In this document: piece by piece, positions 8,381 through 16,479 of the stretch
Layout of the letters: each line of letters starts with the position of its first letter
How positions within the stretch are numbered: position 1 is the first letter of the stretch
Notes under the pieces: model-generated
The model's input: only the letters and a program-made list of their open reading frames with translations
Databases searched by the model: none
Told to the model about the DNA's origin: nothing
Translations under genes and position numbers: made by a program
DNA from: Chloroflexota bacterium
GTDB taxonomy: Bacteria; Chloroflexota; Dehalococcoidia; Tepidiformales; Tepidiformaceae
Direction of reading: 5' to 3'
NCBI GenBank assembly: GCA_016234445.1
Contig: JACRBT010000002.1
Coordinates: forward strand, 1-64,000
Length of the DNA stretch: 64,000 bases

Positions 8381-9436
8381 TTACTTGACCGTGAACGTGC
8401 CCTTCATCTCGGTAGGGTGGAGGTCGCACTGGTAGTAGAAGGAGCCCGCGGATGGCGGCGTGAACTTCACCTGCACCGTCCCGGACGGGATGATGTCGCC
8501 GTTGCTGCCACTGGCGAGGTCGGTACCGCCGGCAGCAGTCAGGAAGTGGACGTTGTGGCTGACCTTCCCCTTGTTCTCGAAGGTGAGGTCCACCGCCTTG
8601 CCGGCAGCGCCGGTGAGCGTTGTCTGGTCGAACTTGTTGTCGCGCGCGACGAGCGTGCAGGTGCCATCGGAGCAGTCGGTGTCGACGCCCGCGGGCGGAG
8701 TGACCGCGCCGCCACCACCGGCGGCGGCGTTGTCGTCTTCGAAGGCGGTGAGGCCTGCGCCCACCATGAAGCCCCCGACGATGAGGCCGCAGACAATGGT
8801 CGTGGCGGCGCCCATGCCGAAGCTCAGGCGCACCTCCTTGGTGTCGCGGACGACTTCCATGTCGAAGACCTGGACCGTCCCGGCGACCACCTCATCGGCG
8901 TGCTGGTTCACCAGGTCAAGCAGGGTTCGCTGCGTTTCTTCGTAGCTGGCCAGGCCTTCGCGGGCGGCCCAGGTGGTTTCGACGAGTGCTTGCGAGGGGC
9001 CTACGGCGGCCGGCGAGACCGTGATCCGGAGGTCCTGGAAACCGCGCAGGCCGCGGAGTGCGCTGTCGGAGTGGTCGAGGGCGTGGAGGACGCCACCGGC
9101 GGCGCGGGCGGCGTCGAGCTGGCCGTCGGCGATGGCGAAGGTTACGACCTGGGTGTAGCGAGCTTCGCCGCCACCCGTCGCGGCGGCGTCGCTGGCCCGG
9201 CGCTTCGCCGAGGCTTCGGCGACGGCCCAGCCGGCGGCGGCAACGACGGTCACGGCGATGCTCGCGCCGAGGAACGACATCGCGAAGTTGCTTTCCTGAT
9301 CGCGGTTCCACCAGAGGAGCGCGACGGCGAGCAGCAGGGCAGTCAGCCCGCCCAGGATGGCCCACGAAGTCGGGTGGGGGCGGGGTCCTGCACCGTGCCC
9401 ACCGTAGGCACCATGGGCGTCGCTATGCTGGTCCAT
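8381..9436 (-). CDS. Membrane protein with monooxygenase-like (ABM) fold and C-terminal cupredoxin domain
   Basis: 351 residues from the ATG at 9436, which has GGAGAA upstream. Order: Gly/His-rich N-terminus, two membrane segments (about 25-75), a soluble segment about 95-200 that looks like an ABM/ferredoxin-like fold, another membrane segment near 215-240, and a C-terminal cupredoxin domain. The type 1 copper ligands are visible: His in SHNVHF, then Cys, His and Met in YYQCDLHPTEM. The cupredoxin domain faces outside and probably carries electrons or copper. It is separated from ctaB-ctaA, on the same strand, by its own consensus promoter. The ABM assignment is weak; the cupredoxin assignment is firm. 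Confidence 0.8.
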   Translation of the reverse strand: MDQHSDAHGAYGGHGAGPRPHPTSWAILGGLTALLLAVALLWWNRDQESNFAMSFLGASIAVTVVAAAGWAVAEASAKRRASDAAATGGGEARYTQVVTFAIADGQLDAARAAGGVLHALDHSDSALRGLRGFQDLRITVSPAAVGPSQALVETTWAAREGLASYEETQRTLLDLVNQHADEVVAGTVQVFDMEVVRDTKEVRLSFGMGAATTIVCGLIVGGFMVGAGLTAFEDDNAAAGGGGAVTPPAGVDTDCSDGTCTLVARDNKFDQTTLTGAAGKAVDLTFENKGKVSHNVHFLTAAGGTDLASGSNGDIIPSGTVQVKFTPPSAGSFYYQCDLHPTEMKGTFTVK

Positions 9437-9555
9437 GAAGGCTGGTTCTCCTGTTACCTGGCATTCCCGGATCCCGGTCCGACGGGGCGCCCACTGGTTC
9501 GACTCGGGGCACGAAAACGGGTCGCAGCCGCATTGTGAACGGCTTCGCAATCGCA

Positions 9556-9584
9556 GTTATATCCGGCGCTCCCATGGGCGTCAA
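9556..9584 (-). promoter_or_regulatory. Consensus sigma-70-type promoter for the cupredoxin gene
   Basis: On the minus strand TTGACG, a 17-bp spacer and TATAAC. The predicted transcript start near 9549 leaves a leader of about 110 nt before the ATG at 9436. Confidence 0.8.
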
Positions 9585-9708
9585 GGAAAACCGGGGCCGT
9601 TCCGGGCGGCCTCCGGGGGAGGTGGCCGCGGGACCACGAGAGGCTTTCGGCCGGCCACCGAAAGGGCCTTGAACCGCTGAACGGGCCTGCCCGGCCGCCC
9701 GCACGGGC

Positions 9709-10614
9709 CTATCCGAGGAGGGCGCCATCGACACCCATCGCCACGAAGAGGAGGGCGAGGTAGAGCAGGGAAAACTTGTAGAGGCGCATCGGCGGGACGT
9801 CGGCCGGGAATCGCCAGAGCCGGAAGGCGGACCAGATGAAGCCAGCGCCGAGCACGGCGGCCGTGACCGCGTAGATCCAGCCGATGTCCGCGGCCGGGAC
9901 CAGGGCCAGTGTTACCACGACGAGGACGATCGAGTAGATGAGGATCTGCACACGCGTGGCGGCTGGCCCCCTGGCAACGGGGAGCATCGGCACGCCGGCG
10001 TCAGTGTAGTCGTCTTTGAGCCGGAGCGAGAGTGCCCAGAAGTGGGGCGGAGTCCACATGAAGATGATGGCGAACATCGTCAGGCTGGCGAGCGAGACGT
10101 CGCCGGTTACCGCGGCCCAGCCGACCATCGGCGGGAACGCCCCGGCGGCGCCACCGATGACGATGTTCTGGGGCGTGCGGCGCTTGAGCCAGATGGTGTA
10201 GACGAAGACGTAGAAGAGGAGCGCGGCGAGGGAGAGGGCCGCCGCCATGAGCGTGGTCGTGGCCCACAGCCAGGCGAAGGCGGCGGCGCCGAGGATGATG
10301 CCGAAGGCGAGCGCGCGGGCGGGTTCGATCGCGCCCGTGACGAGGGGCCGGCTCCGGGTCCGGCGCATCACGCCGTCGATGTCCCGGTCGTACCAGCAGT
10401 TGATGGCGTTGGCGCCACCGGCCGAGAGCGAGCCGCCGATGAGCGTGGCGAGGACGAGCCAGCCCGATGGCCATCCCCGCTCGGCGACCATCATTGCGGG
10501 GACGGTGGTGATGAGAAGGAGCACGATCACCCGCGGCTTCGTCAGCGACAGGTAGTTCCGCAACGTATCGAGGACCTGGGGGCGTGGCACGGCGACGGCC
10601 TCCAAACTGCTCAT
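9709..10614 (-). CDS. ctaB: Protohaem IX farnesyltransferase (haem O synthase)
   Basis: 301 residues, a UbiA-family membrane prenyltransferase. It attaches farnesyl to haem B to make haem O for cytochrome oxidases. The first Asp-rich motif is visible in NCWYDRDIDGVMRRTRSRPL near residues 75-94 and the second in LKDDYTDAGVPM near 200. About eight hydrophobic segments follow. The ATG at 10614 overlaps the stop of the upstream ctaA gene (ATGA), so the two haem A biosynthesis genes are translationally coupled. The reading frame upstream of this ATG is noise antisense to nothing and out of frame with ctaA. No oxidase subunit genes are in the window. Confidence 0.95.
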   Translation of the reverse strand: MSSLEAVAVPRPQVLDTLRNYLSLTKPRVIVLLLITTVPAMMVAERGWPSGWLVLATLIGGSLSAGGANAINCWYDRDIDGVMRRTRSRPLVTGAIEPARALAFGIILGAAAFAWLWATTTLMAAALSLAALLFYVFVYTIWLKRRTPQNIVIGGAAGAFPPMVGWAAVTGDVSLASLTMFAIIFMWTPPHFWALSLRLKDDYTDAGVPMLPVARGPAATRVQILIYSIVLVVVTLALVPAADIGWIYAVTAAVLGAGFIWSAFRLWRFPADVPPMRLYKFSLLYLALLFVAMGVDGALLG

Positions 10615-11561
10615 GCGGTGGCCCTCGCGGTGGCGGACGGGCGCCGATCGCGTGCCGCGGCGGGCACGTACAACGCGAGCATCACCGCCGCGCTCAGGGC
10701 GGTCCAGATGAGTGAGGCGATGACGGTGTGCGAGATCGCCAGCCAGTTGGGGAAGGTGTACCAGACGTTGAGCGCACCCACGACCACCTGGAGCGCGTAG
10801 AGGAGAGCGGTGGTGACGGCGAACAAGGCTGCCCACGGCACCGTGGAGCGCTGACGCCATGCCGGGATGACGGCGGCGACGACGAAGAACAGGAACGCCG
10901 CGGCGAGGTAGCGATGGAGCATGTGGGTGACTTCGTGGTCGTTGCTGGCGGGGAGGAGGGACGCGGCTCCGGTGCAGCCGGGCCAGCTGTCGCAGGCGGT
11001 GCTGGCGCCGCTTTCGGTCATGTAACCCCCAACCCAGAGGACGACGGCGAGCCAGGCGATCGCCGCCAGAGAGACTGTGCCAATCCGGCGGCGGGCGGCG
11101 GAGGAGAAGGTTCCCAGGCGGCGGCCCCAGGCACTGTCTTCCATGTACATGGCGGCGGCGACGGCCACCTGGCAACTGAGCACGATCATCGCTGTCAACA
11201 GGTGTGAGGCGACGATCTCGGGCGGGAGTTCTTTCACCACGGTGATGGCGCCGAGGAGGCCCTGGAAACCGACCAGGGGCACCCCGATGATCGCGGTCCA
11301 GAGGATGAAGGGGTTGTCGCGGTAGTAGCGCCAGGCCATTACGGCAACGGCGATGACGAGGAGCCCGACGGCGGTGGCGGTGAACCGGTGCGACATTTCG
11401 ATGACGGGGTGCTTGTTTCCGGGAGGGAGGACGCCGCCGTGGCAGGTGGGCCAGTCGGGGCAGCCAAGACCGGAACCGGTGGCGCGGACGAGCACGCCTA
11501 CGCCGATGAGCACGAGCGTTGCCAGGACGGTGAGAAGGGCGAGGCGCCGGGCGAGTTCCAT
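10611..11561 (-). CDS. ctaA: Haem A synthase, COX15/CtaA family
   Basis: 316 residues from the ATG at 11561. It oxidises the methyl group of haem O to the formyl of haem A. Eight transmembrane helices are apparent. The characteristic early motif RATGSGLGCPDWPTCHGG contains the paired extracytoplasmic cysteines. Haem-binding histidines are seen in EMSHRFTATAVG and THMLHRYLAA, with others in SHLLTAM and ISHTVIA. A second Cys pair occurs in ACDSWPGC. The N-terminus MELARRLALLTVLATLVL is a membrane helix; an in-frame ATG at 11624 would add a charged, poorly supported 21-residue extension. It forms an operon with ctaB. Confidence 0.93.
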   Translation of the reverse strand: MELARRLALLTVLATLVLIGVGVLVRATGSGLGCPDWPTCHGGVLPPGNKHPVIEMSHRFTATAVGLLVIAVAVMAWRYYRDNPFILWTAIIGVPLVGFQGLLGAITVVKELPPEIVASHLLTAMIVLSCQVAVAAAMYMEDSAWGRRLGTFSSAARRRIGTVSLAAIAWLAVVLWVGGYMTESGASTACDSWPGCTGAASLLPASNDHEVTHMLHRYLAAAFLFFVVAAVIPAWRQRSTVPWAALFAVTTALLYALQVVVGALNVWYTFPNWLAISHTVIASLIWTALSAAVMLALYVPAAARDRRPSATARATA

Positions 11562-11775
11562 CCTGAGCCAGCACAACCTTTCGAAGGCGTTTCGCGCGCC
11601 GTGCCCTGGCCCGGCAACCACCAATCAGGGTGCCACAGGGAGATGGCTTTGCGCCACCATCGGGAAAGGGTGGGGCGGCCTCGTGAACCGTAACCGGGCG
11701 CGGTCCTATACTCGCTGAGGCGGGCGACGCGCCAGCACGGCGCCTCCCTCAGCGCCAACCATCCGTGGGGCAGAA

Positions 11776-12384
11776 GTGACGACTGTAACTGATTCGGCGG
11801 GGCCGGGCCGGGGGCCCGAAGTGCGCGACCGCATCTTCGCGAGCGCGCTTCGCCACTTCTCACGGAGCGGCTACGCGGCGACTTCGCTGCGCGAGATCTC
11901 GGCGGACGCCCAGACGACGAAGCCGATGATCTACTACTACTTCGGCTCGAAGGAAGGCCTCTACGTCCACATCGTCAGGCAGATCCTCGAGGAGATGGCG
12001 GAGGCGATCCGCAGCCGGGTGCCCGCCGGCGCTCCTCCCGCGGACCAGGTGCTGGCTTTCGCCGAGCGCTACCTGGACCACTTCCTCGCGCAGGAAGAGA
12101 TCATCGCGCTCGTCCTCAGGGAGGTCTTCGGGCTTGGGGGCGCGCCGATGGCCGCGCTCGCCCAGACGCTGGCCGAGCAGGTGCGCCAGCCGCTGGATGA
12201 GATCCTCCGCCACGGGATAGAGGCAGGGGCGTTCGAGCCGGGCCACGTCAGCAGCTGCGCGACGGCGATCACCGGCATCCTGAACATGTTCATCCTTGCC
12301 CATGTGTTCGGCGGGGCCTCCATCGATCGCGAAACGCCGATCGAGCAGGTGCGTTACTACATCCGCGGACTTGCCTGCAGGTGA
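11776..12384 (+). CDS. TetR/AcrR family transcriptional regulator
   Basis: 202 residues starting at GTG 11776. The N-terminal helix-turn-helix runs about 20-65 (SLREISADAQTTKPMIYYYF with GSKEGLY following), then a ligand-binding domain. TATACT at 11707-11712 is a plausible -10 box. It is divergent from ctaA (215 bp between starts) and is followed 75 bp later by a J-like protein gene. No clear palindromic operator was found in the intergenic region, so the target genes are not evident. Confidence 0.88.
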   Translation: MTTVTDSAGPGRGPEVRDRIFASALRHFSRSGYAATSLREISADAQTTKPMIYYYFGSKEGLYVHIVRQILEEMAEAIRSRVPAGAPPADQVLAFAERYLDHFLAQEEIIALVLREVFGLGGAPMAALAQTLAEQVRQPLDEILRHGIEAGAFEPGHVSSCATAITGILNMFILAHVFGGASIDRETPIEQVRYYIRGLACR

Positions 12385-12459
12385 ACGTTCGGGGACACGG
12401 CGCTTTGCCCCCTTGATTCCCGGAAGCCGCGGTCGTCTTTCTGAATAGAGGGTTCCACC

Positions 12460-12876
12460 GTGGCGCAAGCCAAGATCATCGACTACTACGCGATTCTCAA
12501 CCTTCCCCCGACCGCCGACCTCACCGGGATCGAAAACGCCTACGCGCGTCTTTCCGATGAACTGGCGCTGAGCATGGCGGAGGACACGCTTGGGGCGGAG
12601 GCGCTGGCCCGTCTGAACGAGGCCTACGCAGTGCTCTCCCGCCCGCCGCTGAGGCGAGACTACGACAAGGTCTACTTCAGCCGCGAGATCCAGCACGCGC
12701 GTGCCCGCAAGAGTGCGGATGCGCGCCGCCGAGGGCTCGTCCGCAGCTTCCTGACGGCGGGGTTGATCCTTCTGATCGCGGTCCAGGGCGCCGCGCTCGC
12801 CTACATCGGCCGCGAGGAAGTGGCGAACGCAGCGGCGACGGTTTTCGGTCCCCTGCTCCCGGGCGAAGCGAACTAA
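12460..12876 (+). CDS. Degenerate J-domain-like protein with C-terminal membrane anchor
   Basis: 138 residues with a GTG start. Residues 8-68 resemble a DnaJ J-domain (DYYAILNLPPTADLTGIENAY, then LNEAYAVLSRPPLRRDYD). The HPD tripeptide required to stimulate DnaK ATPase is absent: the helix II-III loop reads ELALSMAEDTLG. A basic stretch is followed by one transmembrane helix near 100-122 (SFLTAGLILLIAVQGAALAY). It is more likely a tethered scaffold or binding module than a DnaK co-chaperone. It ends just before a dispersed repeat, convergent with the ubiB-like kinase gene. Confidence 0.75.
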   Translation: MAQAKIIDYYAILNLPPTADLTGIENAYARLSDELALSMAEDTLGAEALARLNEAYAVLSRPPLRRDYDKVYFSREIQHARARKSADARRRGLVRSFLTAGLILLIAVQGAALAYIGREEVANAAATVFGPLLPGEAN

Positions 12877-12890
12877 CCAGGGCGTCGCAC

Positions 12891-12983
12891 GGCCCCTCAC
12901 CCCCTGCCCCCTCTCCCACTGCGGTGGGCGAGGGGAACGCGGTCGTGGACAGCCTTCATCCAGGTGGAGTTGGCAGGGCGCTA
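12891..12983. repeat. 93-bp dispersed hairpin repeat, copy A
   Basis: Same length as and about 88% identical to 21232-21324. The core is a near-perfect hairpin CCCCTCTCCCAC / GGTGGGCGAGGGG. It lies between two convergent gene ends and may act as a terminator. It also creates spurious N-terminal extensions reading MGEGAGGEGPC in nearby minus-strand frames. Confidence 0.85.
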
Positions 12984-12986
12984 CGA

Positions 12987-14333
12987 CTAGCCCGCGGCGG
13001 CTCCGGCGGCTCCGGCGGCTTCGGCCTCGGCGTATGGGGTGATCGTGTCGATCATGTTGACGCGGCTGTCGAGGCGCTTCTGGAGGCCGCTCATGAGCCC
13101 GATCACGCGGAAGATCAGGAGCACGTCCCCGGGGATCTCCGTGACGGGGTTCGCCTTGAGGATGCGGGCGAGGCGCTCGTTCACCTCCGGCATCACATCC
13201 ACGTCGACGTAGGGCTTGGCTTCGGGCCCGCCGACTTCGAAGAACGACTTGCCGAGGGCGATCAGGGACTCCGGGTCGTCGGAGCGGGTCTTGAAGCCCA
13301 GCGCGCGGAACGCCTGGACCATGGCTTCGTGGTCGCCGCCAATGATGGCGATGATGAGACGGGCGTAGTTGCGGCGGAATTCGTCCGGAAGTTCCTTGGC
13401 GAGGCCAAAGTCCAGGAAGACGACCACCGGACCGGGCATGACCAGGAGGTTGCCGGGGTGCGGGTCGGCATGGAAGAAGCCGTGGACGAGGATCTGTTCG
13501 CAGTAGGCCTCGGTCATGATGAGCGCGACCTGGTTGGGGTCGATGCCGGCCTCGTCGAGGCGGGGAATGTCTGAGATCTTGATCCCGTCGATGTACTCGA
13601 GGGTGAGGACGCGGCGGGCGCTGTGCTCCCAGACGACCTTCGGGACACGGATGTCGGCCCTGTGGGCGAGGTCGCGGGCGACGCGCTCGGCACTTTCGCC
13701 CTCGAGGACGAAGTCGAGTTCGCGGGGGACGTACTTACGCATTTCGTCCATCAGCACGCGGAAGTCGAAGTTGCGTTCGATGCGGGCGAGGATGCGGACG
13801 AGGATGGAGATGTTGACGAGGTCGGTTTCGACGACGCGTTCGATGCCGGGGTACTGGACCTTCACGGCGACGTCGCGGCCATCCTTCGTGCGGGCGCGGT
13901 GGACCTGCGCGAGGGAGGCGGAAGCGACCGGGGTGCGCTCGAAGCCGTCGTAGATCTCGTCGGGGCTGGCGCCAAGCTCGCGGCGGACCTGGGCTTCGAC
14001 TTCCGGGAACGGGCGGATGGGGACGCGGTCCTGGAGGTGGCTGAGGACGGCGACGTATTCAGGCGGGGCGACGTCGGCGCGGCTGCTGATGAACTGGCAG
14101 GTCTTGATCAGCAGGCCTTCCATCCGGGTTGCGAGCTTGTAGATGCGTTCGGCGGCGCGCTGGTGCTGGGCCGAATAGCGACGGTCCTTCTCTCCGGGAC
14201 TGAGGCCTTTCTTACGCTGGATGCGCTTGTAGCCGGCGTAGATCGCGACGAAGTTCCAGCCGACGAGGGCGAAGCGGTGGGCCCGCGTGTGGAGCGGGAG
14301 CGGCCTGGCGCCGGTGTAGGAAGTGCGAGCCAT
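12987..14333 (-). CDS. ABC1/AarF/UbiB-family atypical kinase
   Basis: 448 residues. Family motifs are in order: a KxGQ-like motif as KTCQF near 80, the Ala-rich nucleotide loop ASASLAQVHRA near 137, the invariant Lys in VAVKVQYPG near 158, the ExD region EYIDG, the catalytic loop HADPHPGN near 290 and metal-binding DFG near 305. UbiB-type proteins support quinone or isoprenoid lipid synthesis, probably as membrane-associated ATPases. KTCQ instead of KxGQ is a variant of the auto-inhibitory motif worth noting. An Ala/Gly-rich tail (AEAEAAGAAGAAAG) ends the protein. The gene is monocistronic, with the repeat at its 3' side. Confidence 0.88.
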   Translation of the reverse strand: MARTSYTGARPLPLHTRAHRFALVGWNFVAIYAGYKRIQRKKGLSPGEKDRRYSAQHQRAAERIYKLATRMEGLLIKTCQFISSRADVAPPEYVAVLSHLQDRVPIRPFPEVEAQVRRELGASPDEIYDGFERTPVASASLAQVHRARTKDGRDVAVKVQYPGIERVVETDLVNISILVRILARIERNFDFRVLMDEMRKYVPRELDFVLEGESAERVARDLAHRADIRVPKVVWEHSARRVLTLEYIDGIKISDIPRLDEAGIDPNQVALIMTEAYCEQILVHGFFHADPHPGNLLVMPGPVVVFLDFGLAKELPDEFRRNYARLIIAIIGGDHEAMVQAFRALGFKTRSDDPESLIALGKSFFEVGGPEAKPYVDVDVMPEVNERLARILKANPVTEIPGDVLLIFRVIGLMSGLQKRLDSRVNMIDTITPYAEAEAAGAAGAAAG

Positions 14334-14420
14334 CGATTCATCCTACGGAACGGCGGGCATTGAAAACCAGAGGCTGCCCGCGCGGACGGCCCCGGCCGGG
14401 TAAAGGAAGGGGACGCGGAA

Positions 14421-14723
14421 TCAGGCCTTGAGGGACATGTCGTCGACTTTCCAGGCGCCGGCGACATCCTTCCAGCGGGTGACCATCACGCCATCGCCGT
14501 CGGGGCTCTGCATGGTGATCTCGACAACCTGGTCATCGCCGTCGGGGCCAATGACGTTCACGGAGAAGCCCGTGGCGGGGGCCTGGGCGGTTCCCGCGCG
14601 TTGGGCCTGCATGGCCATGGCCTTGCCCATGCCGTTGGGGGTGAAGATCATCATGAGCCCGCCAATGTTCTGGGCGATAAGGTCCTTTGCGAACTGTTCG
14701 GCGGCGGCAGCGATGTCGGCCAT
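14421..14723 (-). CDS. Small hypothetical protein, possibly NTF2/SnoaL-like
   Basis: 100 residues from ATG 14723, which has AGGAGA nine bases upstream. The longer frame to 14885 adds a Pro/Arg-rich extension without support. An N-terminal helix is followed by a Met-rich GLMMIFTPNGMGKAMAM and then beta strands ending WKDVAGAWKVDDMSL. The WKxxxGxWKVxDM ending is common in NTF2-like ligand-binding folds. Function is unknown. It is separated from the kinase gene by 87 bp and could share its transcript. Confidence 0.7.
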   Translation of the reverse strand: MADIAAAAEQFAKDLIAQNIGGLMMIFTPNGMGKAMAMQAQRAGTAQAPATGFSVNVIGPDGDDQVVEITMQSPDGDGVMVTRWKDVAGAWKVDDMSLKA

Positions 14724-14870
14724 CTGAGGTCTCCTTCTTGGGGGGCCGGAGGGGAAGTTACGGGCCGGCCTTCCGCCGATGGTAGGCTCGAACGGGGGGG
14801 TGTCAAGTGAGACGGGGGAAGCCGGGCGTGTTGCTTCTTCGCCCCGGCCCCATGAGACTTGGAGATGCCT

Positions 14871-14945
14871 TCCCCGGTAGCTCAACGGTAGAGCGTTCGG
14901 CTGTTAACCGATAGGTTCGGGGTTCGAATCCCTGCCGGGGAGCCA
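14871..14945 (+). tRNA. tRNA-Asn (GTT) with encoded CCA
   Basis: Cloverleaf with acceptor TCCCCGG / CCGGGGA, D arm GCTC...GAGC, anticodon loop CTGTTAA (anticodon GTT) and T arm with TTCGAAT. Discriminator G and CCA at 14943-14945 are encoded. Its last bases are repeated at 16363-16379, marking it as an integration site. Confidence 0.95.
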
Positions 14946-14964
14946 ACACCCATGCGGTACTGGT

Positions 14965-15321
14965 CTAGACGGCGGTTCCCCTCGTGAAGCGCTGAGCGCG
15001 CAGCACAGCGAGGAGTGCGATCGCCGGGCCGAGCAACAGCGGCAGCAGGGCCCAGAAGTAGAAGGCCGAGAACGCGAGGGCGCCGATCGCCGCGACCACC
15101 ATCCCCGGCAGAGCGTGCTTTCGGCCAAGAGCGAACCCGACGCACCCGAGCCAGTTGGCCACTCCCACAACTCCCCAGATCGTGCGTTCGCCCGCTCCGA
15201 AGTCCTGGGAGTTTTTCGCAATGACCGCGACCGAGAACAGGCCCGAGAGTAAGAGGAGCACCGTCGAACCGACGGCGAAGGCTCCGATGACACCCCCCGG
15301 TTCGCGAATGTTTCGAAACAT
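14965..15321 (-). CDS. Small integral membrane protein, unknown function
   Basis: 118 residues with about four hydrophobic helices (AFAVGSTVLLLLSGLFSVAV, IWGVVGVANWLGCVGFAL, MVVAAIGALAFSAFYFW, LLLGPAIALLAVL) and short charged loops. No family was recognised. It lies within the tRNA-Asn mini-island, 48 bp downstream of another membrane protein gene on the same strand, so it is probably third in a PadR-controlled operon. Confidence 0.65.
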   Translation of the reverse strand: MFRNIREPGGVIGAFAVGSTVLLLLSGLFSVAVIAKNSQDFGAGERTIWGVVGVANWLGCVGFALGRKHALPGMVVAAIGALAFSAFYFWALLPLLLGPAIALLAVLRAQRFTRGTAV

Positions 15322-15369
15322 GGCTCGGACCTCCCGTTGTGGCTGGCGTGAAACTTACAAGATATCTGG

Positions 15370-15945
15370 TCAGTTCCGCAAGGGCGGAACCTCGGTCCGC
15401 TTCGGGAGGGCGAGGATTGTCGCTATCCCTGCGGCACCCACGAGGAATGCCAGTGGCGTCCACCAGAGCGTTCCCGAGATGCCCAGGACCCCTGCCGACA
15501 TCAGCGTTCGGCCGGCACGAGGGTAGTACGCCGCCGACGCGGCGCCGCCTACAACGGCACAGGCGAGGGAGAGCGCGGTGGAAACGACATACCAGACTTG
15601 CAGCCCCGGCTGGCCCGGGTCGCCGGCCAGCGCGACGGCCCACCAGACGCTGGCGGGAATCGTGAAGACAACGAACCCGGCGATGGCTACGAGCAGGAGT
15701 GTTTCATGGGCGCGCGCCTTGCTCAACCCGTCTCGGCCGAAGCGCGCCCGCCAGGCGACATCATCGGCAATGCCGCCGGTGAGCCTGGCGAGCCGCTCGA
15801 CTCGGGGTCTCCCGGAGCAAGCATGCTGATATTCCCACTGGTCGGATCTGATCTCAGCGCGTCGATCGTCCCCTTCCTCAGGCGGTAGACCGGCCGTGTA
15901 GGTCCACAGCCACGCCTCCTCGGCCAGAGCCAGAAGCCGTTTCAC
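15370..15945 (-). CDS. PadR-linked membrane protein, copy 1
   Basis: 191 residues from GTG 15945. The cytoplasmic N-terminal part has EEAWLWTYTAGLPPEEGDDR and ADDVAWRARFGRDG. Four hydrophobic segments follow. The start codon overlaps the stop of the PadR gene (GTGA). The product at 51442-52038 is a paralogue with the same layout (W-x-W/MYTAALPEEA, then ADVAWRVQLG) and the same GTGA overlap with its own PadR gene. It is probably a membrane effector or sensor controlled by the PadR repressor; its chemistry is unknown. Confidence 0.7.
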   Translation of the reverse strand: MKRLLALAEEAWLWTYTAGLPPEEGDDRRAEIRSDQWEYQHACSGRPRVERLARLTGGIADDVAWRARFGRDGLSKARAHETLLLVAIAGFVVFTIPASVWWAVALAGDPGQPGLQVWYVVSTALSLACAVVGGAASAAYYPRAGRTLMSAGVLGISGTLWWTPLAFLVGAAGIATILALPKRTEVPPLRN

Positions 15946-16295
15946 AGTTCGACTCCCGCCAACCCGCCCACTTGCGGCGGGACCTGCTTTTCGGCTGCTG
16001 CCAACGCTGACCTGCCGGTTGCCGTGATGCAGTACAACCGCCGGCGTGGGCGGCCGGCCTGCTCGCTCAACGAAACGTCTTCCCACCGGCTCTCCAGGAA
16101 CCCGGCTCGTCGCAACCTGTCGAGGTTGGTGTAGATGGTGCCGGTCGCTGCCAGTTTGGGCTGAAACCCCGCTTGCTCGAGGAGCTGTGCCGCGAGGAAT
16201 CCATGGAAGAGCGGCGAGCCCTCGGCGTCGAAACGGACCGCGACCGCAAGCAGCGCGTGCTCGAGAGGCAAGAGGCCGGAAGGGCGACCACGCAT
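15942..16295 (-). CDS. PadR-family transcriptional regulator, copy 1
   Basis: 117 residues. The winged helix has the PadR pattern: an N-terminal LPLEHALLAVAVRF, then GTIYTNLDRLRRAGFLESRW and GRPRRRLYCITATGRSAL. PadR proteins repress neighbouring membrane or efflux genes and are inactivated by small molecules. The ATG at 16295 is preceded by CATAAT six bases upstream, suggesting a leaderless message. It overlaps the downstream membrane protein gene by 4 bp. The closest relative in the window is the product of 52035-52394. Confidence 0.87.
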   Translation of the reverse strand: MRGRPSGLLPLEHALLAVAVRFDAEGSPLFHGFLAAQLLEQAGFQPKLAATGTIYTNLDRLRRAGFLESRWEDVSLSEQAGRPRRRLYCITATGRSALAAAEKQVPPQVGGLAGVEL

Positions 16296-16362
16296 GGCTG
16301 TATTATGGCAGAGTCGACCGGCTCGGCGATGAAGCGCTACGGACCTGCGAAACCTGAAGCCA

Positions 16363-16379
16363 CCTGCCGGGGAGCCAAC
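16363..16379. repeat. Distal att-like copy of the tRNA-Asn 3' end
   Basis: CCTGCCGGGGAGCCAAC, identical to 14931-14947. The T-loop upstream is not conserved, so this is not a second tRNA. The surrounding 185-bp stretch (16296-16479) has no other feature I can support. Confidence 0.75.
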
Positions 16380-16479
16380 CTGACTCTCATCGACGCAACA
16401 ACGTGACTTGTCATAATGCGTCGAGAATTCCCCGCTCTCGCAACTCCCGCGCCGAAGTCGTTGTGCCGCGAGGGGTCGC

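Larger units (their letters stand above)
14931..16379. mobile_element. 1.4-kb mini-island at the 3' end of tRNA-Asn
   Basis: A 17-bp exact direct repeat, CCTGCCGGGGAGCCAAC, bounds the segment: 14931-14947 is the tRNA 3' end with CCA, and 16363-16379 is the distal copy. This is the classic footprint of site-specific integration into a tRNA gene. Inside are three minus-strand genes (two membrane proteins and a PadR regulator) but no integrase, so it is either a remnant or was mobilised in trans. An exact 17-bp match by chance in this window is very unlikely. Confidence 0.7.

Noticed and set aside
16363-16379. A second tRNA-Asn gene or pseudo-tRNA
   Set aside because: Only the last 17 bases match; the T loop, anticodon arm and 5' acceptor are absent. 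It fits an attachment-site copy better.
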